Counted from the first letter of the stretch, positions 24,775-34,045 are shown. The stretch: DNA of 64,000 bases from Nitrososphaerota archaeon (GCA_029785375.1 JAFLZV010000004.1:1-64000); one strand, 5' to 3'. Translations and numbers: made by a program. Notes: a model not told the origin generated them from the letters alone.

Positions 24775-26289
24775 ATGGCTCCGGCTCCCACCTGGAGGCT
24801 CGCGGCGGTCCTCGTTGCTTCCCTGCTTGCGGCCCAGGCCATGGCTGGTGCAGTCCCCGCGGCTACCGCGTCGGGCACGGCCACCCCGATAAAGCACGTG
24901 GTAATCGTGATGATGGAGAACCACAGCTTCGACAACATCTTCGGCCTCTATCCGACCATGAACTCGAGCACCCCTTCGCCTCTGCTGTCGTCGCTGCAGG
25001 CCCCAGACGATCTCCTGGGTGCCCCGGCGTCCGCCACCCAAGCCCTCACCCAGGTCCCCAACGGAGTCTATTCTACGGCTGACCCCAACGAGGGGGTCTA
25101 TTCTGCGGACTGGAACGGTGGGAAGATGGACGGGTTCGCGGCGAACAGCGGGAGCGTGTCGATGACGTACTTCGGCCCATCGCAGGTGGCGGTGGAGTGG
25201 GACTGGGCGGAGCAGTACGCCATAGCCGACAGGTACTTCTCGAGCTGCCTTTGCATGACCAACCCGAACAGGCTTTACTCTCTAGCTGGATACGGGGCTG
25301 GGATAACCACCGATAGCGGGCCGCCCCCATACATACCTGTGAACCAGTCGATCTTCTCCGAGCTGAGCCGCTACGGGGTGAGCTGGGGGTACTACATACA
25401 GAACCCGGCATCGGATAACTTCCCTCTCAACTACTTCGATGGCATAGGAGCCTACTCGTCCCAGATCCAGAGCTGGGGCTCGTTCTACGGCGCTCTACAG
25501 CATGGAAGCCTCCCGTCGGTGTCCTGGGTGATGCCGGTCGGGGGAGGTGCGACGGGGGTAGACCAGCACCCCTCGGCCAACATGACAGTGGGAGAGGATT
25601 GGCTCCTTGGGGTGGTGGACAGGGTGATGCAGAGCGGCTACTGGAACTCGACCGCGATATTCGTAACCTATGACGAAGGAGGAGGGTACTACGACCACGT
25701 CCCTCCACCGACCGTCGATGGGGTGCAGCTGGGGTTCAGGGTGCCGTTCTTCGTCATCTCGTCCTACGCAAAGGAGAACTACGTCTCCCACACGGTCATG
25801 AACCACGCGTCCACGCTGGCCTTCGTAGACTACAACTGGAAACTCCCCGCCCTCAACACCTTCGTAGCCGATTCCGGGCTCCCACTGGACATGTTCGACT
25901 TCAACCAGACATACCCCGGAGGCTCGCTCGCGAGGCAGCCTGTGGTGCTCGGCAACGGGAGCTCGTTCCCGGTGGAGCCGCAGATTCCGTTCACGAGCCT
26001 CCCATACCAAAGGCAGGGGTCCTATGCCGGTGACCTCGCCTCGTTGGGGGTTTCGACGCTGGCCGCCTCCAACTCGACGGTGACTCCGTTCTACCAGAGC
26101 GTACCCTTCACTGGCGCCGTGGCCGGGCTACTTTTGGTCGCGCTGGTGCTAGCTGCGAGGTACGGAAGGTCACTCAAGAAGCGCCAGGACACGAGTGGAG
26201 TTACCGCCCAGAATGGCGGAGAGCGCGCGTATCTGAGAGTCGGTCACAGTCCAAAAAGGCGAGCTAGGGCCTATGGTGGCCCTACGTAG
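24775..26289 (+). CDS. secreted, membrane-anchored phosphoesterase (phospholipase C/acid phosphatase family)
   Basis: A 504-residue protein of the PF04185-type phosphoesterases. Active-site region 1 is VVIVMMENHSFDNIFGLYP after a signal peptide (residues about 6-30, RLAAVLVASLLAAQAMAGAV). A later block is FVTYDEGGGYYDHVPPPTVD. A C-terminal helix (about 446-463, VAGLLLVALVLAARYG) followed by Arg/Lys anchors it, leaving the enzyme outside the cell. It may release phosphate from lipids or other phosphoesters. A TATA box (gatatatc, 24743-24750) puts the transcript start at the ATG 24775, a leaderless message, and argues against an upstream ATG at 24709. Confidence 0.88.
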   Translation: MAPAPTWRLAAVLVASLLAAQAMAGAVPAATASGTATPIKHVVIVMMENHSFDNIFGLYPTMNSSTPSPLLSSLQAPDDLLGAPASATQALTQVPNGVYSTADPNEGVYSADWNGGKMDGFAANSGSVSMTYFGPSQVAVEWDWAEQYAIADRYFSSCLCMTNPNRLYSLAGYGAGITTDSGPPPYIPVNQSIFSELSRYGVSWGYYIQNPASDNFPLNYFDGIGAYSSQIQSWGSFYGALQHGSLPSVSWVMPVGGGATGVDQHPSANMTVGEDWLLGVVDRVMQSGYWNSTAIFVTYDEGGGYYDHVPPPTVDGVQLGFRVPFFVISSYAKENYVSHTVMNHASTLAFVDYNWKLPALNTFVADSGLPLDMFDFNQTYPGGSLARQPVVLGNGSSFPVEPQIPFTSLPYQRQGSYAGDLASLGVSTLAASNSTVTPFYQSVPFTGAVAGLLLVALVLAARYGRSLKKRQDTSGVTAQNGGERAYLRVGHSPKRRARAYGGPT

Positions 26290-26322
26290 CGCCCTTCCAT
26301 CACTTTGCGCGTGTGGCAGATT

Positions 26323-26799
26323 TCACATTTGCATTGGTGGTTTCCGCATCAGGTAAATCTGGCTGAGGCCTGCGAAAATCAGGAGGATCCCGGCCATGCC
26401 GAGCCCAGAGAGGTCGTAGCTGTTCCCGAGCAACCCGTTGAAAGCTCCGTAGTAGGTGTAGAGTGGGACGAGTACGATGCCGAGGACGATGATGACCGGT
26501 ACGAAATAGAGCTTGTTCGACTTCGACCTCGTGTTCCTCCAGTCAAGGAAGCCGAACACTGCGATGAGAACGCCAAGGAGGGCAATGATTGCCACGTCCG
26601 TAGTGTTCAAGCTGCTCGCGGGGGTCCACACGTCTTCATAGCTCTTCGGATAGTACAGTGTCAAGGGGCCGAAGACCAAAATCGACAGTCCGATGAGAAT
26701 GTAAAGCCAATCGAAGTACATTAAGTTGATTGATTTTCGCGGTGCGGGTCCGATGCCAGTTGCGGAAGCCCCCGTTGCGTTAAGGACTTTTTCGGACAT
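26323..26799 (-). CDS. four-helix membrane protein, hypothetical
   Basis: A 158-residue protein with four membrane helices (LYILIGLSILVFGPLTLYY, VAIIALLGVLIAVFGFLDW, FVPVIIVLGIVLVPLYTYY, GLGMAGILLIFAGLSQIYL). Helix 3 contains a conserved-looking LVPLYTYYG. ATG 26799 lies about 29 nt downstream of a TATA-like cttattag (minus strand), favouring it over a start at 26844. It is divergent from the ECF substrate-binding component; no link is proven. Confidence 0.65.
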   Translation of the reverse strand: MSEKVLNATGASATGIGPAPRKSINLMYFDWLYILIGLSILVFGPLTLYYPKSYEDVWTPASSLNTTDVAIIALLGVLIAVFGFLDWRNTRSKSNKLYFVPVIIVLGIVLVPLYTYYGAFNGLLGNSYDLSGLGMAGILLIFAGLSQIYLMRKPPMQM

Positions 26800-26936
26800 C
26801 CGAGGTCTGGGTTCGTCGCCCAATTCTAATAAGCGTTCCGCCATCGCCCATCGTGCGTGGTATAAGAGAGCGGGCTCGAAGGTGGAAGCACTGCGAACGT
26901 TTATTAGAAGTTCTTGAAGAGTAGGTGTTCACTAAC

Positions 26937-27695
26937 ATGGGTTTCAACGACATTGCGGGCTCGCTGAACCAGGTTGGCCAGATTCCTTGGGAGTATGTCG
27001 TGGGCTATTTCGTGATAGCCCTGGTAGTGGCATTCGTCCTGGGAAAGAAAACAGGTGGACTAAGCTCATTCACAACACTCGACTTCGTCTACATAGGCAT
27101 CGGCGTCGCATTCGCCGTGGTATGGCAGTGGTTCATCGGCGCATTCCTTGGGGGGTTCCTCCCGACCTCGGTGAGCGCCTACATAGGCATCGGCTTCATC
27201 GGCGGGCAGCTGATCACCATGATGGTGGTCGCAGCGCTCGTGAGAAAGGTAGGCGTTGGTATGACGTCTTTCGTCGTATACTCCTTCCTCAGCGACATCT
27301 TCCATTACGGGTTCGGTGGAGAGCCGATGTACTTCATCTATGAAGGACTTACCTATGGGCTCTTCCTCGACCTCACAATCGCGTTGACTGGAGGCAACAT
27401 CTTCGGGGTCAAGAGTTCAATCAAAGCATCGGCTGAGGCCACCGCAACGTCAGGGGGTGGTTCGTCAGGGAAGCTCCTCGCGCTGATGATCATCGAGGGC
27501 GCGATAATCGGCTTCCTCTTCGCATTCCCAGATCCCATCATATACTCGGCCTTCTTCGGCCCATTCATCAACGCAAGCAAGGTCAACTGGCAGACCATCT
27601 ACAGGACTTTGACAACGAACGTAATCAGCGGCATCCCGGCTGGAGCGCTGGGCGGGGTAATCGCGAATCGTGTGTCAAGGGCCATAGGTGGATAA
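26937..27695 (+). CDS. ECF transporter substrate-specificity (S) component
   Basis: A 252-residue membrane protein with about six helices and small-residue-rich segments (VVGYFVIALVVAFVLGKKTG, FVYIGIGVAFAVVWQWFIGA, PAGALGGVIANRVSRAIGG). Its position just before a fused ECF ATPase and EcfT identifies it as the likely S component. The vitamin or cofactor is not evident from the sequence and I see no riboswitch upstream. A TATA-like gtttattagaa at 26897-26907 supports ATG 26937 rather than GTG 26925. A hairpin follows the stop. Confidence 0.75.
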   Translation: MGFNDIAGSLNQVGQIPWEYVVGYFVIALVVAFVLGKKTGGLSSFTTLDFVYIGIGVAFAVVWQWFIGAFLGGFLPTSVSAYIGIGFIGGQLITMMVVAALVRKVGVGMTSFVVYSFLSDIFHYGFGGEPMYFIYEGLTYGLFLDLTIALTGGNIFGVKSSIKASAEATATSGGGSSGKLLALMIIEGAIIGFLFAFPDPIIYSAFFGPFINASKVNWQTIYRTLTTNVISGIPAGALGGVIANRVSRAIGG

Positions 27696-27727
27696 CAGCG
27701 AGACCGACTTGAGATAGGAGGGAAAGG

Positions 27728-27759
27728 GGAGGCTGCAAGGCCTCCTCCCGACCTGTTTT
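27728..27759 (+). terminator. putative terminator after the ECF S component
   Basis: A six-base-pair stem GGAGGC/GCCTCC (27728-27733 and 27740-27745) with loop TGCAAG is followed by CTGTTTTGT. It lies about 30 nt after the S-component stop and would separate it from the ATPase-EcfT transcript. Intrinsic hairpin terminators are less defined in archaea. Confidence 0.4.
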
Positions 27760-27886
27760 GTCAGGGTCACAGGAAGCCGGTATTACCCCACCCCATAGAG
27801 AAGAAGCCCATTGTGTCGTTATGCTCGGTCCCTTGCAGGACCTGCCTCGGCAAGACTTAAGCGCATGACGGGGGCGCCTTGGCCCC

Positions 27887-29533
27887 GTGGTCGAGACAGG
27901 TTCGACCGAGGTATCCCTGGCCAAGCCCGTGCAGGTTCATAACCTTGCCTTCAACTACGTCGGCGTAGGCAGGCCGGTCCTAACGGTCGACTCGTTCCAC
28001 GTAGACGATGGTGAAGTTATCCTGATAATCGGCAAGTCTGGAGGAGGGAAGTCCACCCTGGTGAACTGCTTCAACGGGGTGATACCTCACATCTTCCATG
28101 GGAACAATCCAGGAGGGGTCGTCGTCTATGGGCATGTCGTGAAAGAGACCCCCCTTCCGAAGCTCTCGGTCATGGTTGGGACACTCCTCCAAGACCCTGA
28201 AACCCAGGTGCTGAACTACACTGTCGAGGAGGAGGTGGCCTTCGGACCTGAGAACCTCAGGCTCCCTCCTGAGGAGATCCGACGGCGGGTAGACGATGCC
28301 ATAGCCACGACGGACATCGAAGGGCTGCGGAACAGGGAGACCTACGTACTTTCCGGAGGGGAGCTACAGAGGGTGGCCCTGGCCGCGGTCCTGGCCATGA
28401 AGACCAAGATGCTCATCATGGACGAGCCCACATCCAACATCGACCCCGAGGGGACGGCACGAGTCTTCCAGACTCTCACTGGGCTGAAAGGGAAGAGCAC
28501 TCTGATAATAGTGGAGCATAAGCTCGAGAGGGCCCTTCACTTCGTGGACCGGGTGGTGCTGGTCGACGAAGGGAAGATAGTCTTCGATATCGAAAAGTCG
28601 AAGCTGGTCGACTACGTCGAAGAGCTCCATGCAGCCGGCATCGACGTGCCGGAACACTACCTCTATGCAAAGAGGTTCGGGATGAACCCCTCAGACATCG
28701 ATGGCATAAGGAAAAGGATAGCCACCGAGGGGCTTCAGCTCGGCGTCCCTAAGAGGGACAAGGGGGGGGAAGTCATCCTCGACGCTCGTTCACTTGTTGA
28801 GGTGCCGGGGAAGGTGTTGGTAGACGCCGAGGTGACATTGAGAGAAAGACAGGTCCTGGCGGTGATGGGGAGGAATGGGGCGGGGAAGTCGACGCTCCTG
28901 AAGTCGATCATGAACTTCCTCGACAGGCAGCTGACTGCGAAGTCCACCCTGACGGTGGACGGGGTTGACCTGAGCAGAGCCAACATCCAGACGCGGGGGA
29001 AGCACATCGCCTTCGTCCCGCAAAGCTTCGACCTGATGCTGATCAACAAAACGGTGGAGGACGAGGTGTCCTACTCGTTGAGGAAGCGGGGGGTCAAGGA
29101 CCACAAGCAGAAGACTGAAGAGTTCCTGAAGCTCTTTGGACTGCAGGACTTCAGGAGGAGGGACCCGCTTATGCTCAGTGTGGGCCAGAGGAGGAGGGTA
29201 GCGATGGCGTCCGCCCTCTCCGCGGGTGTGAAGATCGTGATGCTCGACGAGCCTACATCGGGACAGGACTTCTACCACAAGGAGATAATCGCCAGAGAAA
29301 TCGCCATGCTCAAGGGACTGGGGTACTCATTCATCATAGTCACTCACGACGCGAAGTTCGTGTACCGATACTCCGACTACATGCTCATCTTGGACGGGGG
29401 AAAGAAGGTGCTCGAAGGGACCCCCGAGGAGGTCTTCGCGGTGTCGCAGAGGTACTCGGTGATCCCGCCGACGGAGTACTACCTGCGTAACCCCCAGATA
29501 CAGATCCCCGAGCTCGGGATGCTGGGGGTCTGA
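27887..29533 (+). CDS. fused double ATP-binding subunit of ECF transporter (EcfA-EcfA')
   Basis: A 548-residue protein with two ABC ATPase domains. Domain 1 has Walker A GKSGGGKST, signature LSGGELQRVA, Walker B MLIMDEPTSNID and the switch His in IVEHKLE. Domain 2 has Walker A GRNGAGKST, signature LSVGQRRRVA (the second G of LSGGQ replaced by V), Walker B VMLDEPTSGQD and IVTHDAK. It powers vitamin or cofactor import with EcfT and an S component. GTG 27887 follows a TATA-like acttaagc (27855-27862) by about 28 nt. EcfT starts 2 nt after its stop. Confidence 0.93.
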   Translation: MVETGSTEVSLAKPVQVHNLAFNYVGVGRPVLTVDSFHVDDGEVILIIGKSGGGKSTLVNCFNGVIPHIFHGNNPGGVVVYGHVVKETPLPKLSVMVGTLLQDPETQVLNYTVEEEVAFGPENLRLPPEEIRRRVDDAIATTDIEGLRNRETYVLSGGELQRVALAAVLAMKTKMLIMDEPTSNIDPEGTARVFQTLTGLKGKSTLIIVEHKLERALHFVDRVVLVDEGKIVFDIEKSKLVDYVEELHAAGIDVPEHYLYAKRFGMNPSDIDGIRKRIATEGLQLGVPKRDKGGEVILDARSLVEVPGKVLVDAEVTLRERQVLAVMGRNGAGKSTLLKSIMNFLDRQLTAKSTLTVDGVDLSRANIQTRGKHIAFVPQSFDLMLINKTVEDEVSYSLRKRGVKDHKQKTEEFLKLFGLQDFRRRDPLMLSVGQRRRVAMASALSAGVKIVMLDEPTSGQDFYHKEIIAREIAMLKGLGYSFIIVTHDAKFVYRYSDYMLILDGGKKVLEGTPEEVFAVSQRYSVIPPTEYYLRNPQIQIPELGMLGV

Positions 29534-29535
29534 GG

Positions 29536-30582
29536 GTGACCCTCCTCGAGGCCGTCTACATCAACGCCGGGAGCTGGGTCCTGTTCCTATTCGGGCTCGC
29601 TTTCCCCATCTATCTGATCTTCGGATACATGGGGCTCACAGGGTTCAAGGACTTGACGAGGTATGAGGAGGCCAAGACATTCTACTACAGGCTCAACCCG
29701 CTGACGAAGATCGCGTTCACCATCGTCCTCACCTTCGTCGTCGCTGTAACTGCGTGGTCAGCCGACCTGGCGCTAGGTCTGATAATACTCGTGTCGTACC
29801 TGAGTCTCAGGAGAGGATTCAGAAAGCTCCTGTTGGGGAGTGCGCTCGCGTTTGCGTCGGTGGTCGGTTTGGCATGGACATTTTCGACGGCCACCCCCTA
29901 CACGCTCATCATCTACGCGTTCACCCGCCAGTGCCTGACCGTGGCCCCGCCGACGATGAGTCCCGCATGGCTCCATTACTTCACGCCTCTATGGACCTGG
30001 GCCTCGTACTTCCAGTACTGGGGGTTCCAGCCGGTCTTCACTCTGCAAGGGCTCCTGTATGGTCTCCAGGTTTCGACGAGGACAGGGGCCGTCCTTTTGG
30101 CTGCGCTCATCCTGGTGATGACGAGCACGCCTTCGGCCATTCTGCGGAGCCTGGGGAAGCTGAAACTCCCCATCGTCCTGATATTCGCCTTGGTCGTAGG
30201 GCTGAGGACAGTCCCGAGAATTTTCGACTCTCTCGACACGGCGGTGAAAGTCCAGTTCATGAGAGGGTATGGGTCGCGCGCGAACAAGGCCACCCGCGTG
30301 TTCTACCTCTTCGGAGGCGTGTTGTCGAGCATCGTGCCGGCCATGACATTTCTCTTCAGAGGGGCACAGAACACCGCGATTTCTGCCGACACGCGGGCGT
30401 TCAGGGCTTACAAGGACCGCACATTCCTGACCCCCTTCACCTTCTCCAGGGAGGATTACATCCTGTTCGCGGTCGTCGCTGCCCTCGTCGTCTTTGCTGT
30501 GGTCTCGAACATCTATGGGTTCGGGCGCGCAATCCCGTACTCGGCGGTCGGCTCTAGCTGCGGTGCGACGTCAACGGCCTAG
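29536..30582 (+). CDS. ECF transporter transmembrane component EcfT
   Basis: A 348-residue membrane protein. EcfT landmarks are FYYRLNPLTKIAFT at the start of the conserved core, LILVMTSTPSAILRSLGKL, and the coupling helices around VKVQFMRGYGSRANKATR and AISADTRAFRAYKDRT that contact the ATPases. An N-terminal extension of about 45 residues adds a helix (VLFLFGLAFPIYLIFGYMG). It directly follows the fused ATPase (gap 2 nt). Ten nucleotides separate its stop from that of a paralogue on the other strand. Confidence 0.9.
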   Translation: MTLLEAVYINAGSWVLFLFGLAFPIYLIFGYMGLTGFKDLTRYEEAKTFYYRLNPLTKIAFTIVLTFVVAVTAWSADLALGLIILVSYLSLRRGFRKLLLGSALAFASVVGLAWTFSTATPYTLIIYAFTRQCLTVAPPTMSPAWLHYFTPLWTWASYFQYWGFQPVFTLQGLLYGLQVSTRTGAVLLAALILVMTSTPSAILRSLGKLKLPIVLIFALVVGLRTVPRIFDSLDTAVKVQFMRGYGSRANKATRVFYLFGGVLSSIVPAMTFLFRGAQNTAISADTRAFRAYKDRTFLTPFTFSREDYILFAVVAALVVFAVVSNIYGFGRAIPYSAVGSSCGATSTA

Positions 30583-30592
30583 TGAAACCTGG

Positions 30593-31474
30593 TCACAAAA
30601 TAACTGAGCTCGCCAAGAAGCCCGCGGCCAGAAGGAGGACCACTACGTCTGCGACGCCGAAGGGTGACTTCGTGATGTATGTGCGCGTCTTGTATGCTCC
30701 GAACGCCCTAGTCCCAGTCGATATGGCCGTGTTCCTCGCGCCTCGGAGCAGATAGATCAGGGAAGGGATTAGAGCGAGGACCGCCGCAGCCAGGACATAC
30801 AGGGGGCCGAGCAGGTTCACCCACCTCGTCCCGAAGCCTCTCATAAGCTGGACCTTGGTAGTCGCATTGAGAGCCTCCAGCAGGGCGGGAACGGTCTTCA
30901 TGCCTACAACGACTGAGAATGTAATGGGGTTGGGGAGGCCGATCCTCTTCAGGGCACGCATGACGGATGAAGGGGTACTTGTCATCACGAGAATCAGCGC
31001 CATCAGGAAAACCCCCGAGACCGCGACCTCTTCCCCGAAAATCCTGGTCAGTTCGTAGTAGAAGATGGAGAAGCCCCGGGGGTTTGCGGCCAATCCCGAG
31101 CTAAGAAGGAAGGAAAGCCGGTCTGAGACCGAGCCCCAGACGGTCCCCCAGACTACGGCCACTGTGAAGAGCGCTCCTATCTTGAACTTCTCCTTCCCTC
31201 TGCAGAGGGTCGCATAGGAAGCGAGTATCACCCCCGTGGCCAGGAGCCCTAGGTAGAGGCCGGCGAAGGAAGTAGCCAGGGCGACCATGAACAGGGCCGC
31301 TATCTTTGTGACTGGGTTCAGGCGGTAGTAGAAAGAATCATGGCCTTCATACCTAGTGATTTCTTTCAATCCAGATAGGCCGATGAGACCGAAGACGATG
31401 TAGACGGGCATCGCTGCCCCAAGGAAGAACAGAGTCCATCCGAGAATCCCCGAGATGACAGGTGTGACAGGCAA
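30593..31474 (-). CDS. second EcfT paralogue
   Basis: A 293-residue membrane protein clearly paralogous to the neighbouring EcfT. It matches the N-terminal extension (FFLGAAMPVYIVFGLIGLSG), FYYRLNPVTKI, LILVMTSTPSSVMRALKRI, VQLMRGFGTRW and AISTGTRAFGAYKTRT. The TTG start at 31474 is about 28 nt from a TATA-like cttaagtgg on the minus strand. A longer start at 31591 would overlap the peroxiredoxin gene. It may pair with the same double ATPase and a different S component, giving two transporters from one motor; this is inference. Confidence 0.85.
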   Translation of the reverse strand: MPVTPVISGILGWTLFFLGAAMPVYIVFGLIGLSGLKEITRYEGHDSFYYRLNPVTKIAALFMVALATSFAGLYLGLLATGVILASYATLCRGKEKFKIGALFTVAVVWGTVWGSVSDRLSFLLSSGLAANPRGFSIFYYELTRIFGEEVAVSGVFLMALILVMTSTPSSVMRALKRIGLPNPITFSVVVGMKTVPALLEALNATTKVQLMRGFGTRWVNLLGPLYVLAAAVLALIPSLIYLLRGARNTAISTGTRAFGAYKTRTYITKSPFGVADVVVLLLAAGFLASSVIL

Positions 31475-31531
31475 CGTCGGGGCGAAGCCTGTGGCCGCCC
31501 ACTTAAGGGCGAAGGTATGAGGCCTACCCCG

Positions 31532-31542
31532 CAGGATTAATA
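31532..31542 (+). promoter_or_regulatory. TATA box of the peroxiredoxin gene
   Basis: gattaatacag is centred about 29 nt before ATG 31567, so the peroxiredoxin message is probably leaderless. It is also AT-rich on the other strand but too far from the EcfT paralogue start to serve it directly. Confidence 0.5.
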
Positions 31543-31566
31543 CAGTCCCCGCCGAACGGGTTGGAC

Positions 31567-32031
31567 ATGCTAGGGGTAGGAGACAAGGCACCTGATTTCG
31601 CCCTCTACGACACAGACCTGAAGCTGAGGAAGACGAAGGATTTCCTCGCCGCTGGGAGGAAGACGATCTTCGCTTTCTACCCGGGGGCGTTCACCGGGGT
31701 ATGCACGAAGGAGATGTGCGCGTTCAGAGACATGCATGAGGGGCTCAAGAAGCTGAGAGCTGATGTTGTCGGGATCTCGGTCGACCCTCCTTTCGCCAAC
31801 AAGGCGTTCGCCGAGCAGCACAACTTGAGCTTTCCTCTGCTCAGTGATTTCAAGCGAGAAGCAATCAGGGAGTACGGTGTCGTCTGGAAGAACCTAGGAG
31901 GGATGGAGGGGTACGACGGCGCCAACAGGGCCATCTTCGTGGTAGACGGATCGGGGAAGATCGTCTACGAGTGGGTAGGAGAGAACCCGGGCAAATACCC
32001 CGACTTCGACGCCATTGACAAGGCGCTCTAG
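31567..32031 (+). CDS. peroxiredoxin (AhpC/TSA, Bcp-like)
   Basis: A 154-residue thioredoxin-fold peroxidase. The peroxidatic cysteine is in YPGAFTGVCTKEMCAFRD; a second Cys five residues later could resolve it, as in atypical two-Cys Bcp proteins. FVVDGSGKIVYEW is the conserved C-terminal strand. It reduces hydroperoxides. ATG 31567 is preferred to TTG 31561 by TATA spacing. It is convergent with the BCCP gene and overlaps its stop by 4 nt. Confidence 0.92.
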   Translation: MLGVGDKAPDFALYDTDLKLRKTKDFLAAGRKTIFAFYPGAFTGVCTKEMCAFRDMHEGLKKLRADVVGISVDPPFANKAFAEQHNLSFPLLSDFKREAIREYGVVWKNLGGMEGYDGANRAIFVVDGSGKIVYEWVGENPGKYPDFDAIDKAL

Positions 32032-32537
32032 CGGACCCTCACGAGCCCCTGGCCGCGCCTGACGGCGGCCCCTTCTTCCGCCAGGACCTCCGCAACTTCG
32101 CAGTCGCGGTCCGCCCTGACTGCCACCTCCATCTTCATCGACTCCAGTATCACCAGGGGGTCCCCAGCCTTCACCTTCGCCCCTTCCTGGACGAGGGCTG
32201 AAATCACCTTGCCAGGCATAGGAGCCACGATGACGTCCTTCGGACTCGCAGAAGTCGGTGCGATTGCTGCGGCTACGGTGCGGGTCGCAGCTGCTACACG
32301 TCGGTAGGCGAAGCGCTCCCCGCCTATGGTCAGCTCTAGACTGGACTGGGTCGCCCTGACAGAGGTTACGATGAGGGGCCTCCCAGACAGCTCGGCAACG
32401 AGCGTCCCCGCAGACGACCCTGGTCTGATCTTCAGCCTGTACGCCTTCCCTGACACCGTCACGCCGTACGCGTCGCCCGCAGAGACCGCGTCGACGGTGA
32501 AGTCGCCGTCGTCGCTGTTCAGCTCATATCGCGTCAT
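32028..32537 (-). CDS. biotin carboxyl carrier protein of acyl-CoA carboxylase
   Basis: A 169-residue protein. The C-terminal biotinyl domain (about 100-169) has PMPGKVISALVQEGAKVKAG and the biotinylation site ILESMKMEV, with the target Lys between the methionines. The N-terminal part is beta-rich and probably docks to the carboxylase, with an Ala-rich linker between. It is the last gene of the carboxylase operon and overlaps the biotin carboxylase gene by 14 nt. It carries carboxybiotin between the two catalytic subunits. Confidence 0.92.
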   Translation of the reverse strand: MTRYELNSDDGDFTVDAVSAGDAYGVTVSGKAYRLKIRPGSSAGTLVAELSGRPLIVTSVRATQSSLELTIGGERFAYRRVAAATRTVAAAIAPTSASPKDVIVAPMPGKVISALVQEGAKVKAGDPLVILESMKMEVAVRADRDCEVAEVLAEEGAAVRRGQGLVRVR

Positions 32538-34038
32538 AGTGCCTCGCCTTCTGGACTGGCTGCTGCCTCATGGGGGCGGGCCGCGTTCGTACCACCGGCC
32601 CCGTGCCTGTTCCAGACTCCATTATCACTGCCGCGATGGCCGCTCCCTGACTGGCGAGCTCGGCCCGGTCGGCGGCGACCTTCTCGACGTATGACTCGAC
32701 GATCCTGTTCCTCCTGAGGAACTCGACGTCGAGATTCCAGCCCGTGAACTCCTCGTGCTCCAGGATGAACCTCTGGAGCCGGACAGTCGTCTTCACCCCC
32801 TCGATTTCGAACTCCGACAAGGCGAGGAGCATCCTCTTCCGGGCATCCTCCATGTCGTTTCCCCTGACCACCAGTTTGGCTAGCAGGGAGTCGTAGTACT
32901 CGGGGACTTCGTAACCGGGGTAGACGGCGGTGTCTATCCTCACCCCGGCGCCCCCGGGAAAGAAGAGCCGCTCTATCCTCCCGCTCGACGGTGCGAACCC
33001 CGCCGCGGGATCTTCAGCGTTGATCCTGCACTGCATGGCCGCCCCCGTCAGCTCAACGTCGTCCTGCCCGTAGTCCACTCCCTCCCCGGCCGCGATCTCG
33101 AGCTGCTCCTTCACGAGGTCCAAACCCGCCCTCATCTCGGTGACGGGATGTTCTACCTGGAGCCTGGAATTGACCTCGATGAAGTAGAAGTTCTGGTCTT
33201 TGTCCATCAGGAACTCGACTGTCCCGACGTTCTCGTAGGAGAGCGCCTTCGCGAGGTCGACGGCGTATCCTGCGACCATCATCCTGGCGAGCTCGTCCAG
33301 GCCAGGGGCAGGGGTCATCTCGAGCAGCTTCTGGTGCCTGCGCTGGATGCTGCACTCCCTCTCGCCAAGCTGGATGACCTTCCCCCTGCCGTCCGAGACT
33401 ATCTGGACTTCGATGTGCCGGGCAGGCTTGACGAGCTTCTCGACGAAGAGCCCCGACTTCCCGAGGGAACGCCTTGTCTCGGTCGAGGCCAGTTTGAACC
33501 CTTGGGCGAGCTGCCTGTCGTCGTAGGCTTCCCGTATCCCACGGCCTCCGCCCCCGAACGCCGCCTTGAGGAGGACCGGGTAGCCGAGCTCGCGGGCCGC
33601 GTCCAGGGCGCTCTCCGGGGTGTAGCATACCGTCTCTCCCCCATCGATAACGGGGACCCCGGCCCGTCTCGCGACCCTCTTGCAGTCGACTTTGTTCCCG
33701 GCGATTACCAGGGTTCTGGGGCTGGGGCCGACGAACTTTATCCCGGCCTGGCGGCACTTCTCAGCCAGGTTCCAGTTCTCGGAGACGAATCCGTATCCCG
33801 GGTGGAGGGCGTCGACCCCGGCGTCCGCGGCGGCCTGCACGAGCTTGTCTATGTTCAGGTAGCTGTCCCCGGGGTCGGCGGGGCCTATCCTTACCGCCTG
33901 GTCGGCCAGCTTGACGTGGAGCGCCTCGGCGTCCACGTCGGAGTATATCGCCACCGTCTTGACCCCAAGGAGCCTGCAGGTCCGGATTATCCGGACTGCT
34001 ATCTCCCCCCGGTTCGCTATGAGGACGCTGTCGAACAA
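32524..34038 (-). CDS. accC: biotin carboxylase subunit of acetyl-/propionyl-CoA carboxylase
   Basis: A 504-residue ATP-grasp enzyme, full length. Features are VLIANRGEIAVRIIRTCR at the N-terminus, VDALHPGYGFVSEN, the glycine-rich ATP lid KAAFGGGGRGI, ERECSIQRRHQKLLE, and the active-site IEVNSRLQVEHPVTEM. It carboxylates biotin on BCCP with bicarbonate and ATP. The start is TTG 34038, 8 nt after the carboxyltransferase stop. In archaea without fatty-acid synthesis, this enzyme usually makes methylmalonyl-CoA or malonyl-CoA for CO2-fixation cycles or propionate metabolism; which applies here is open. Confidence 0.96.
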   Translation of the reverse strand: MFDSVLIANRGEIAVRIIRTCRLLGVKTVAIYSDVDAEALHVKLADQAVRIGPADPGDSYLNIDKLVQAAADAGVDALHPGYGFVSENWNLAEKCRQAGIKFVGPSPRTLVIAGNKVDCKRVARRAGVPVIDGGETVCYTPESALDAARELGYPVLLKAAFGGGGRGIREAYDDRQLAQGFKLASTETRRSLGKSGLFVEKLVKPARHIEVQIVSDGRGKVIQLGERECSIQRRHQKLLEMTPAPGLDELARMMVAGYAVDLAKALSYENVGTVEFLMDKDQNFYFIEVNSRLQVEHPVTEMRAGLDLVKEQLEIAAGEGVDYGQDDVELTGAAMQCRINAEDPAAGFAPSSGRIERLFFPGGAGVRIDTAVYPGYEVPEYYDSLLAKLVVRGNDMEDARKRMLLALSEFEIEGVKTTVRLQRFILEHEEFTGWNLDVEFLRRNRIVESYVEKVAADRAELASQGAAIAAVIMESGTGTGPVVRTRPAPMRQQPVQKARHYDAI

Positions 34039-34045
34039 CTGAAGG

